Assembly (NCBI GenBank): GCA_020859755.1
Contig: JAJBVP010000069.1
Span: 1-35,541 of the forward strand
DNA from: Bacteroidales bacterium
Lineage (GTDB): Bacteria > Bacteroidota > Bacteroidia > Bacteroidales > Muribaculaceae
DNA: 35,541 bases
Direction of reading: 5' to 3'
Part shown: positions 24,738-32,864 of the stretch, one piece after another
Layout: each line of letters begins with the position of its first letter
Position numbering within the stretch: the first letter of the stretch is position 1
The notes under the pieces: model-generated
The model's input: the letters and a program-made list of their open reading frames with translations, nothing else
What the model was told of the DNA's origin: nothing
Database searches by the model: none
Made by a program: the position numbers and the translations under genes

Positions 24738-27700
24738 ATGAAAAAACAGCTATTGCTTCTGTTATTTTCCCTCTTCGCGGTGGTGGCGTTTGGCCGCACC
24801 GTGACCGGAACGGTGACACAGGCGAGCGACGGCGAGCCGCTGATCGGTGTGACCGTTGCAGTCAAGGGCACGTCGACGGTCACCGCTACCGACATAGATG
24901 GAAAATACTCCATCGAAGTGAGTGGCGACAACGCAGTGCTCAACTTCAACTATGTAGGTATGACCGCTCAGAGTATCCCCGTAGGTAACAAGAGCGTAGT
25001 GGATGTGGTAATGAGCGAGAACGCCACCGTCCTCAACGAGGTAGTGGTTACCGCCATGGGCCAGGTCCAGGAAAAGAAGAAACTAAACTTCGCCGTACAG
25101 GCGCTGAACTCCGACGAGGTGACTGCAGGCCAGTCATCCAACTTCGTCAACACTCTCCAGGGCAAGGTGGCCGGCGTGCAAGTGTCGATGGCCGGTGGCT
25201 CGCCCAACTCGGCCTCCCAGATTGTGGTGCGCGCGATCTCCTCGATCAACAACGCCCAGAGCAACGAGCCTCTGTTCGTGATCGACGGCATGCCTGTGCG
25301 TGGCGCCGCATCGTCGATTGCCGACATCAACCCCAACGATATCCAGACCATGTCGGTGCTGAAGGGCGCCGCCGCCTCGGCTCTTTACGGCCAGGAGGGT
25401 GCCAACGGTGTGATCTTGATTACCACCAAGAGTGGTAAGGAGGGCACCGTCACCGTCACCGCTTCGGGCGGCTGGGAGTGGTCGACCGTTACCAAGACCC
25501 CTAAGCTCCAGAAGAGCTTCTTGGCTGGTAGCAACGGCTTCTACACCACCAACGCCACCGGCGGCTGGGGCCCCCGTTTCCGTAATGGCGTGGACACCTA
25601 TTACGACAATACCGACAACTTCCTTGGCACGGGCTTCATGCAGAAGTATGACTTGGCCATCTCGGGTGGTAACGAGAAATTCTCCTCCTACGCCTCGGCC
25701 AACTACATGGACAACGAGGGCGTTGTTCCCAAAGATTACAAGAAGCGCTTAGGCGTGTTCATCAAGGGCGAGTACAACCCCTCGAATACCGTGAAGATCC
25801 TTATGTCGACCAACTTCATCGACACCAAGAGCCGCGGCTTCGGCAACGCGATGTCGACCATCTACGGCTGGGCTATCAACAGGAACATGGCCGACTACCA
25901 GACCGTAACCGGCATGCCCAACTGGGCCAACCGTTACGACGCATGGGACGAGCTGACCAACGACCAGCGTCTGGCCGCCACCCTCTCCCCCTACTATAGC
26001 CGTTACAACGACAGCTCCGACACCCAGAGCACCCGCGTGATCATCAACGGACAGATCCAGTGGGAGCCGATCAAGAACTTGACCTTCACCGGCAAGCTCT
26101 CTTATGATAAGAGCCACTCGACCTACGAGAGCTACACCACTCCTCGTTACGACGAGACCCGCGACTTCGACGGCGAGCTCTCCGAAGGCCAGAAGACAAC
26201 ACTTATGCAGCGTCAAGGCACATATTGCTTCTCCCCCTCTCGCGGCGAGCGCTTCACCGCACAAGCTTTGGCCAACTACTACTGGCAGATCAACGATAAG
26301 TTCAACTTGAACTTCTTCGTGGGCGCCGAGTACTCCCAGACCAAGGGCCTCGAGGCCAACATGGGAGGCTACGACTTCCAGCTCGGTGGCGACTTCTACT
26401 CGTTCAACAACGTAAACCCCGAGAGCTTGACCCTCGGCACCAGCGACTACGCGCTGCGCTTGAACCACACCGAGAAAAACAAGTACGGTTACTTCGGTGA
26501 AATCCGCTTCGACTACAAGGGCATGGCCCAGGTGTCGGTAACGGGTCGTATTGACGGTTCGTCGACCTTGAAGCAGTGTGACTCGTCCTACTTCTATCCC
26601 TCGTTCACCGGCGGTCTTATCTTCTCGGAGATCTTCGGCCTGCACAACGAGTGGTTCTCCTACGGTAAGTTGCGCGGCAACTACGCCAAGGTAGGTAAGG
26701 ACGCCCCCGCCAACCAGTTTAGCGACAACTACAAGCAGTGGCCCACATTCCCCGACGGTGGCTTCGGTGTGAACCCCACCCTGTCGTCGGCCAATTGGCT
26801 TGAGCCTGAGATGACCAAATCGTGGGAGATCGGCGCCGACTTGCGCTTCTTCAACTCCCGCACCCGCTTGGACATCGCCTACTACAACACGACGGTTGAC
26901 AACCAGATTGTGACTGTGCGTGTATCCCCTGCCGCCGGCCAGATTCTCCAGACCCGTAACGAGGGTTCAATCGAGAACAAAGGTATGGAGGTAACCCTTT
27001 CGCAGGACATTCTGCAGATGCGCGACTTCCAATGGACTGCCAACGTCAACTTCTCGTTCAACCGCGGTAAAGTGAAATCGCTTCCCGAGGAGGTATCGGA
27101 GATCCAGGGCGGACAGTACAGCGACGTGTTCTGCTCGGCTTACCTGGGCGAGTCGACCACCGGTCTTTCCGGTACCGACTACCTGCGCAACGACAACGGC
27201 GACGTGATCTGCGACTCCAACGGCTACCCGATGATCTCGCCCAACAAGCAGAACTATATCGGTAACCGCGAGCCCGACTTCCTGCTGGGTCTTGGCTCGA
27301 CCTTCACCTGGAAGGACCTGTCGCTGTCGTTCCTGTTCGACGGCCGCAAGGGTGGCGACGTGTACAACTACACCGGCCGCTCGCTGTTCTCGTCGGGCCA
27401 GAGCTGGTACTTGGCCAAGTATCGCAACCGCAAGGCAGTCTTCAAAGGCGTAGTTGCCAATGCCGACGGCACCTACAGCCCCAACACCACCCCTGTGATT
27501 CTCGACCAGCAGTTTATCAACAACTACTTCTACAACGTGGCGTCCAACTTCATCGAGGACGGCTCCTACATCCGCTTGAGCTACGTGACCCTTTCCTACG
27601 ACTTCACCAAGTTCATGAAGAAGCTGGGCTCCAGGAACCCGATCAAGGGCCTCAAGGCTTCGTTCACGGGCCGCAACTTGTGGTTGTGGACCAAGTACAC

Positions 27701-27818
27701 CGGTGTTGACCCGCAGGTAATGCCTTCGGCCGCTAATGGTACCGGCGCTATGGGTATTGACAACTTCAGCGTTCCCTCGCTGCGTAGCTACAACATCAAC
27801 CTCAACGTAACCTTCTAA
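24738..27818 (+). CDS. SusC/RagA-family TonB-dependent outer membrane transporter
   Basis: A 1026-residue outer-membrane transporter that, with its SusD lid, imports oligomers using TonB energy. Order of parts: signal peptide (1-18, MKKQLLLLLFSLFAVVAFG), carboxypeptidase-D-regulatory-like domain (about 20-100, VTGTVTQASDGEPLIGVTV), a TonB-box-like segment NEVVVTAMG near 105, a plug (about 120-225, with FVIDGMPVRG and ASALYGQEGANGVILI) and a 22-strand barrel ending in the aromatic VTF. No N-terminal STN domain is seen, so it is not expected to signal to an anti-sigma factor. ATG 24738 starts the signal peptide. Codon use is strongly biased to C-ending codons, as in highly expressed genes. SusD-like partner follows after 17 nt. 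Confidence 0.96.
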   Translation: MKKQLLLLLFSLFAVVAFGRTVTGTVTQASDGEPLIGVTVAVKGTSTVTATDIDGKYSIEVSGDNAVLNFNYVGMTAQSIPVGNKSVVDVVMSENATVLNEVVVTAMGQVQEKKKLNFAVQALNSDEVTAGQSSNFVNTLQGKVAGVQVSMAGGSPNSASQIVVRAISSINNAQSNEPLFVIDGMPVRGAASSIADINPNDIQTMSVLKGAAASALYGQEGANGVILITTKSGKEGTVTVTASGGWEWSTVTKTPKLQKSFLAGSNGFYTTNATGGWGPRFRNGVDTYYDNTDNFLGTGFMQKYDLAISGGNEKFSSYASANYMDNEGVVPKDYKKRLGVFIKGEYNPSNTVKILMSTNFIDTKSRGFGNAMSTIYGWAINRNMADYQTVTGMPNWANRYDAWDELTNDQRLAATLSPYYSRYNDSSDTQSTRVIINGQIQWEPIKNLTFTGKLSYDKSHSTYESYTTPRYDETRDFDGELSEGQKTTLMQRQGTYCFSPSRGERFTAQALANYYWQINDKFNLNFFVGAEYSQTKGLEANMGGYDFQLGGDFYSFNNVNPESLTLGTSDYALRLNHTEKNKYGYFGEIRFDYKGMAQVSVTGRIDGSSTLKQCDSSYFYPSFTGGLIFSEIFGLHNEWFSYGKLRGNYAKVGKDAPANQFSDNYKQWPTFPDGGFGVNPTLSSANWLEPEMTKSWEIGADLRFFNSRTRLDIAYYNTTVDNQIVTVRVSPAAGQILQTRNEGSIENKGMEVTLSQDILQMRDFQWTANVNFSFNRGKVKSLPEEVSEIQGGQYSDVFCSAYLGESTTGLSGTDYLRNDNGDVICDSNGYPMISPNKQNYIGNREPDFLLGLGSTFTWKDLSLSFLFDGRKGGDVYNYTGRSLFSSGQSWYLAKYRNRKAVFKGVVANADGTYSPNTTPVILDQQFINNYFYNVASNFIEDGSYIRLSYVTLSYDFTKFMKKLGSRNPIKGLKASFTGRNLWLWTKYTGVDPQVMPSAANGTGAMGIDNFSVPSLRSYNINLNVTF

Positions 27819-27835
27819 AACACGCCTATATAACA

Positions 27836-29689
27836 ATGAATAAGATAAAAACCATAGCACTTGGCCTTTTAGTTGCGATGGGCATGTCGAGCTGCGAGGA
27901 CACTCTCTACGAGAATGTCAACCCCGATGCCGCCCACAAGAACGAGGCCGCTCAGGGTCTACCGGTGCTTGTATTCTATTCTCAGCAGGTGGTATACGAC
28001 CACGCTGAGTACTATGTATATCTGTCGCAGTGCCTCACCACTACGAGCAAGAGCCAGACCGGCTCGTATCCCTACAAGAGTGGCTGGCAGTTCCTGACGA
28101 TCAACCGTCACCCGCAGTGGCGTCGTCACTTCTACGATATCGGCAAGAACGCAAAGGTGCTTTGCGAGAACGCCGATGAGATCGATTCGCCCAACTACAA
28201 GCTCATCGCCCGTACCATCATGCTGATGTCGACCCAGTTGACCACCGACGCGTTCGGCGACATGCCCCGTACCGAGGCTTATCAGTCCAACTCCCCGAAG
28301 TACGACACCCAGGCTTCGATTTACAAGTGGATGTTTGAGGAGGCCGATGAGTTGCTCTCTCTTTACGAGGATGACGCATGGGTTAACGATCCCAACAACC
28401 AGAATATCGACCAGTCGATGGACCGTATCTACGCCGGCAACCTCAAGATGTGGAAAGGCCTGGTTTACGCCATCAAGGCTCGCCTGCTGCTCCGTAATAT
28501 CCCCAACGTGAACACCTCGTCGAGCGTTTGCCAGGAGATCATCGAGACGGCCCAGAAGGCAATCGACACCTGGCGCTCGGGCGACCTGCGCTACGGTTCA
28601 TGGTTCGGCAACGAGCCCCGTTACAACTTCGACGGTGGCACCGGTGAGAGCAACGCCGTGTGGAGCGACGCTCAGCCCATCATCAACTCTTGGGAGAGCC
28701 GCAAGAACCTCTTGACCGAGGCTGTTCCCTCCAAGTTCTTCGTGCAGGACCTCCTGGGCGTTGTAAACCCCGGCTCGGAGACCAACCAGGGCTACTGGGG
28801 CAACAACGGCTACGGCAACGACCCCCGCTTGATGCTCCTGATGGTGCCCCAGAACGGCCCCACCAGCCCGTCGAACGACGCCACCAAGCTGATGATTCGT
28901 TTCTTGGAGAACAACATCGGTGTTCCCTCGGTTAACTACAAGCAGGCTTACTACCCCAACCTCTACGCAGGCGCATATGCCGCAGGAGTAGACGCTTACA
29001 ACCCCCTGTTCACCATGGAAGAGCTCTACTTCATCCAGGCCGAGGCTTACTACTGGATGGGCAACAAGACTATGGCTTGCCAATTGGCCAAGGAGGCTTC
29101 CCAGTGGAATATCCAGCGTCACCTCGACCGCTTCCTCGCCGACAAGGGTGCTTACCCCAACTCGAAGTGCGAGGCCAGCGAGAGCCAGAAGACTCAGGAG
29201 TCGGACAAGGAGTTCTTCGAGCGATTGGTCACCAACTTCCTCGACAACGAGGCAAGCGGACGTATGAAGCAAGTAACCCAGTCGGGCAACCAGCACTGGT
29301 TCTTCAACCCCTCGGAGTACACCCTGAGCGACCTGATGCAACAGAAGTGGATCGCGATGTACATGCAGCCCGAGCAGTGGACTGATATGCGCCGCTACCA
29401 CTACTCCAACAAGCGTAACGGCTACGGTATCGGCTCGTCCAACGAGATCGTTTACCCCACCCTTCGTCGTCCCTACAACCTCTACGCCGCTTACTGGGTG
29501 GATGGCTTGACCGACGCTGAGAAGGAGGCCGCTTGGATGTACCGCTTGAACTACGACCCCGAGTGCGAGGAGAAGTACAACCGTGGCGAGCTTGAGCGCC
29601 TGGGTGCTTACAAGAACCACCTGTGGATGCGCGAGCCTATGATTTGGAGCATGCAGCCCGGTCAACGCACCTCGCTTACCGCCGAATAA
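27836..29689 (+). CDS. SusD/RagB-family surface lipoprotein
   Basis: The 617-residue substrate-binding lid for the SusC-like transporter. The signal peptide ends with lipobox MSSC (Cys20) followed by the acidic ED, fitting surface export. The sequence fits the SusD-like_2 type: LTTDAFGDMPRTEAYQ then SPKYDTQASIYKWMFEEADE near residue 145-180, and a C-terminal region with LMQQKWIAMYMQPEQWTDMRRY. Helical TPR-like segments make up the N-terminal half. It is larger than starch-binding SusD. Substrate cannot be told from sequence; RagB and several SusD-like_2 members bind peptides. Followed by an inverted-repeat spacer. Confidence 0.95.
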   Translation: MNKIKTIALGLLVAMGMSSCEDTLYENVNPDAAHKNEAAQGLPVLVFYSQQVVYDHAEYYVYLSQCLTTTSKSQTGSYPYKSGWQFLTINRHPQWRRHFYDIGKNAKVLCENADEIDSPNYKLIARTIMLMSTQLTTDAFGDMPRTEAYQSNSPKYDTQASIYKWMFEEADELLSLYEDDAWVNDPNNQNIDQSMDRIYAGNLKMWKGLVYAIKARLLLRNIPNVNTSSSVCQEIIETAQKAIDTWRSGDLRYGSWFGNEPRYNFDGGTGESNAVWSDAQPIINSWESRKNLLTEAVPSKFFVQDLLGVVNPGSETNQGYWGNNGYGNDPRLMLLMVPQNGPTSPSNDATKLMIRFLENNIGVPSVNYKQAYYPNLYAGAYAAGVDAYNPLFTMEELYFIQAEAYYWMGNKTMACQLAKEASQWNIQRHLDRFLADKGAYPNSKCEASESQKTQESDKEFFERLVTNFLDNEASGRMKQVTQSGNQHWFFNPSEYTLSDLMQQKWIAMYMQPEQWTDMRRYHYSNKRNGYGIGSSNEIVYPTLRRPYNLYAAYWVDGLTDAEKEAAWMYRLNYDPECEEKYNRGELERLGAYKNHLWMREPMIWSMQPGQRTSLTAE

Positions 29690-29706
29690 TATTTTATAGA
29701 AGTTAG

Positions 29707-29815
29707 TAGTAGATAGTAGGTTTGTGTAGTAAATTGAAGACGTGCATATCAACCCATTCACTATCTTACCGTATCAAATCTACTAACTACTAAAAACTAC
29801 CAACTACTAAAAACT
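29707..29815. repeat. AT-rich inverted repeat after the SusD-like gene
   Basis: TAGTAGATAGTAGGTTTG (29707-29724) pairs at 16 of 18 positions with CAAATCTACTAACTACTA (29775-29792). Beyond it run repeated ACTACTAAAAACT words to about 29815. The right part is nearly the same as the right arm in the pyrH-frr spacer (21771-21785). Confidence 0.78.
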
Positions 29816-29828
29816 CAAAAACGCAACA

Positions 29829-30968
29829 ATGAAAAATCAATATAAAATAGCATTAATGGCGGCCGGGTTGCTTGCCGTGACTTCATGCGCGAAGCACGAC
29901 CCGATACCCGACCAAATGGAGATTGGCGTAGAGGTGCCTACCTGCTATTGGTCGGTTGGCTCTACTGCCTGCAAGGCCGGTGAGTCGTTCACTTTCACCG
30001 GGAAATACTACACGGCCACCGACCGCGTGCCCCATCACAGCGAGGTGTGGTACGCTGTGACCAAGGCCGAGAGCGCGGCAGCCACGGTAAAATTGGCTGG
30101 CTCGGCTCTGAGCTATACCAAGACGGTAACGTTGAACGATACCGTGCGCGAGTCGCAGTCGATCGCTGTGTTCTACCACTCCGAGGACTTATGGAACGGC
30201 TACGAGTATGAGGTAACCGGCGAGGTTCCCACTTCGTCGACCCTCGGTCCCGTCGACTGGAAAGAGGTCGTAGAATGGGATGAGGACAACTTCAAGCAGT
30301 ACTATCCCGAGGGCTTCGACACTGAGTTCAAGGCCGAAGTGATCGCCTATTTGACCAACGATTCCACCTACATCAACTCCCTGCGCACGGTTTACATCAA
30401 CTACGCGTTCACCAACGAGCAGTTCGCCGCCATCAACTCCAAGTATGGCATCTCCTTGCCTACCGATATCGAGAACGATCCCGAGGACCTTGGCAAGGCT
30501 ATCGAGCAGAAAGGCAACTATTGGTACACCACCACTGAGGCTTCCGACGACAAGATCACCGGCTACTACTACAAGACCGTTGACGCCAATGGCAACACCA
30601 TTGTAGTGGAGCTGGGCAACGACTCGTCGGTGACCAAGGACGACGACGGCAACTACTGGAAGGGCGAGCAACGCTGCTTCCCGGTTTACGACTCTTGCGC
30701 TTGGGTGTTCTGCCGCTATGACGACGACGCCGGCTCGATTGTCAACTCGGTACGTCCCAAGTGGATGGAGGGCTTCAAGGAGCTTCTCACCGTGATCTCC
30801 TTCCCGGAGTGGATTTACGATTCCACCAACTCGTTCTACACCGTGGAGTTCTCCCGTTCCTATTCGCTCGACGCGAAGTTCAAGGTTTACGACCGCGATC
30901 CCAAGAACGCCGATGCAGCGAGCCGCGTGGGTGTCGCAGCCGATGTGCGCACAATTACCCTTAACTAA
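29829..30968 (+). CDS. unrecognised SusC/D-locus surface lipoprotein
   Basis: A 379-residue predicted lipoprotein that I cannot assign to a family. The signal peptide ends in AVTSC (Cys20), then AKHDPIPD. Residues about 30-130 look like a beta-sandwich (CYWSVGSTACKAGESFTFTG and strands following). The middle (about 150-225) is acidic and helical around VDWKEVVEWDEDNFKQYYPE. The C-terminal part is beta-rich with aromatic residues. Position after SusC/D and before the PKD lipoprotein suggests a cell-surface accessory that binds the same substrate, like SusE/F-type or the extra lipoproteins seen in some SusCD complexes. Likely co-transcribed with its neighbours; the gap to the next gene is 21 nt. 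Confidence 0.8.
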   Translation: MKNQYKIALMAAGLLAVTSCAKHDPIPDQMEIGVEVPTCYWSVGSTACKAGESFTFTGKYYTATDRVPHHSEVWYAVTKAESAAATVKLAGSALSYTKTVTLNDTVRESQSIAVFYHSEDLWNGYEYEVTGEVPTSSTLGPVDWKEVVEWDEDNFKQYYPEGFDTEFKAEVIAYLTNDSTYINSLRTVYINYAFTNEQFAAINSKYGISLPTDIENDPEDLGKAIEQKGNYWYTTTEASDDKITGYYYKTVDANGNTIVVELGNDSSVTKDDDGNYWKGEQRCFPVYDSCAWVFCRYDDDAGSIVNSVRPKWMEGFKELLTVISFPEWIYDSTNSFYTVEFSRSYSLDAKFKVYDRDPKNADAASRVGVAADVRTITLN

Positions 30969-30989
30969 CGCTTAAAATCAGGTTTTACA

Positions 30990-32729
30990 ATGAAAATGTT
31001 CAAAAAATTCGGAGTGGTCCTCTTCGCGGCGTTGGCAATGACGGCGTGCACCGACAAGGATCCCGAAATTCACAATTTCCCCGATCCCGATGTGGACTTT
31101 ACCTACAACGTGGACGGCGACCAATATGTACTCGACTTCTACGTGGTGTCGACAATCCAGTTCAACAACACATCGTCCAAGACCGGCAGCTTTGTGTGGG
31201 ACTTCGGCGACGGCACTACCTCCACCGAGACCAACCCCTTGCATAAATACGAGAAGGCTGGCCAGTATCAGGTGACGTTGACCCTCGACGGCGTGGGCTA
31301 CCGTACCTATCCGTTGATGATTTTCGACATCGTTCCCACGTTGACAATCGCAAGCCAGAGCGATGAAATCATCCAGTTTAACCAGACTGAGGTAGACTTC
31401 AACCTTACCCTCCCCAACCCTGAGAACAAGATCGTGCGCTACGTGTGGACGTTCCCCGAAGGCACCACCGACGAGAGCGGTAAGGCGTTGACCACTTTCG
31501 AGGGTCTTAGCGACGCCCAGGGTAACATCCAGTACCCCGGCAAGGTGAAGTTCTCCAACATTGGCTCACAGAAGATCACCATCGCCTCCTACTTCGACAC
31601 CGAGGGCGAGAACCGTCGCCTTGAGGACGCGTTCCTCAACGTGCAGGTAGGTCTGCCCTATGGCGCGCGCACCCTCTACTACGCTGTGAAGGGTGGCAAT
31701 ATTAAGGCTATCAAGGTGGTTGACGAGTCGAGCCTGCCCGCCGGCACCAAGCTTCTCCCTTACGACCTTGGCGTGAAGAGCGGCGCGATGCCCTTCCAGT
31801 TGGTTTACGGCCAGCAGGAGGTGAAAGATGAGGATGGCACAATCACCGGATATGAGGATTGGATTTACATCCTTGACGCCGGCAAGCAGTACTACTACGT
31901 GAACGACGAGGGCGGCACGCTCGGCGACGGCCAGATCACCGCGATGAAGTCCGACGGCACCGGCGTGAACACCATGATCACCAATGTGGGCCAATACGCC
32001 TTCAACGACCCCTTCCAGGGCTTCGTATACAACAAGAAGCTGTATTACACCGACCGTAACCAAGGAATATCCACCATCGATCTTACCACCCGTGGCGCTG
32101 TGCAGGGACAGAACGGTAGCTTGCGCGACGACTACTTCTGCACCAACCAGCGTATCCCCTACTACGGCCGCGGTATCTCCTACGGCGCAATCTCCACCGG
32201 TCACCTGCGCGACAGCAATGGCGTGTGGTGGTGGGGCAAGAACTACAACGCCTACGGTATCTTCCGCTTCAAAGAGAGTGATATCTACAACACCCAGACC
32301 GCTGCTGAGGCTGCCTCCCTGCCTTACGACATTGTTCTCTCGGGCACCAAGATCAAGGCCTTCAACATCGATGAACGCACCAAGAAGCTGTATGTGTGGG
32401 TGGTAACCCCCAACCAGGGTTTCTATGTGTTTGACCTTCCCGGTGAGTCGGAAACTCGCGCTGTAGGCGACGCTACCAGCAAGTTCTTGATGGACGCCGA
32501 TCCTATCAACACCACGGCCGATGAGGGCGTGTTCACCACTCAGTTTGCTGTAGAGCCTTCTACGGGTCGTGTATACTTCGGATTCCGCGCTTCGTCGACC
32601 GACACCTCGGGTTACGGTACCGGCATCATGTGCTACAATCCTTATACCAACACGATGCAGCGTTATGGCGAAACCTCCGACGCTATCCTTGGTATCACCT
32701 TGAACACCTCTTACACCCAGCTCTTCTAA
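30990..32729 (+). CDS. PKD-domain and beta-propeller surface lipoprotein
   Basis: A 579-residue lipoprotein. The lipobox is LAMTAC (Cys20) followed by TDKDPE, an acidic surface-export-like signal. Residues about 30-110 form a PKD domain with the hallmark FVWDFGDGTTSTETNPLHKY. A second beta-sandwich (about 115-215) follows, containing VRYVWTFPEGT. The remaining part (about 220-579) has repeated four-strand-like blocks with YYY/WIYILDAGKQYYY and YFGFRA elements, suggesting a beta-propeller. It probably binds ligand at the surface for the SusC/D transporter. Fourth gene of the locus. Exact propeller type cannot be settled by eye. Confidence 0.83.
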   Translation: MKMFKKFGVVLFAALAMTACTDKDPEIHNFPDPDVDFTYNVDGDQYVLDFYVVSTIQFNNTSSKTGSFVWDFGDGTTSTETNPLHKYEKAGQYQVTLTLDGVGYRTYPLMIFDIVPTLTIASQSDEIIQFNQTEVDFNLTLPNPENKIVRYVWTFPEGTTDESGKALTTFEGLSDAQGNIQYPGKVKFSNIGSQKITIASYFDTEGENRRLEDAFLNVQVGLPYGARTLYYAVKGGNIKAIKVVDESSLPAGTKLLPYDLGVKSGAMPFQLVYGQQEVKDEDGTITGYEDWIYILDAGKQYYYVNDEGGTLGDGQITAMKSDGTGVNTMITNVGQYAFNDPFQGFVYNKKLYYTDRNQGISTIDLTTRGAVQGQNGSLRDDYFCTNQRIPYYGRGISYGAISTGHLRDSNGVWWWGKNYNAYGIFRFKESDIYNTQTAAEAASLPYDIVLSGTKIKAFNIDERTKKLYVWVVTPNQGFYVFDLPGESETRAVGDATSKFLMDADPINTTADEGVFTTQFAVEPSTGRVYFGFRASSTDTSGYGTGIMCYNPYTNTMQRYGETSDAILGITLNTSYTQLF

Positions 32730-32735
32730 AAGAGA

Positions 32736-32799
32736 GGTTTAAGGTTAAAGGTTTAAGGACTGGCTATTTAAATCTTTAAACCATTAAATCTTTAAGGCC
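32736..32799. repeat. GGTTTAA / TTAAACC word repeats
   Basis: GGTTTAAGG-type words at 32736-32758 and TCTTTAAACC/TCTTTAAGG words at 32773-32799 are arranged as an inverted pair (for example GGTTTAA 32736-32742 with TTAAACC 32776-32782). Same architecture as the other AT-rich spacers but with its own word. Confidence 0.65.
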
Positions 32800-32811
32800 A
32801 ATCAAAAAAAA

Positions 32812-32853
32812 TCGATTACCCGAGTACTCGATTACTCGAGTAATCGAATTTTT
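32812..32853 (+). terminator. palindrome with T run before the GHL10 gene
   Basis: A 16-bp unit TCGATTACYCGAGTA plus one base occurs at 32812 and again at 32828. The second copy is part of a perfect 20-bp palindrome TCGATTACTCGAGTAATCGA (32828-32847). As RNA it gives an 8-bp stem with a TCGA loop followed by ATTTTT, terminator-like, only 11 nt before the next start codon. It could equally be an operator. Confidence 0.5.
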
Positions 32854-32864
32854 ATAAAAATGAA

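Noticed and set aside
28598..29761. Antisense open frame of 387 codons across the SusD-like gene
   Set aside because: Val/Leu/His-rich shadow of the highly biased codons of the SusD-like gene.
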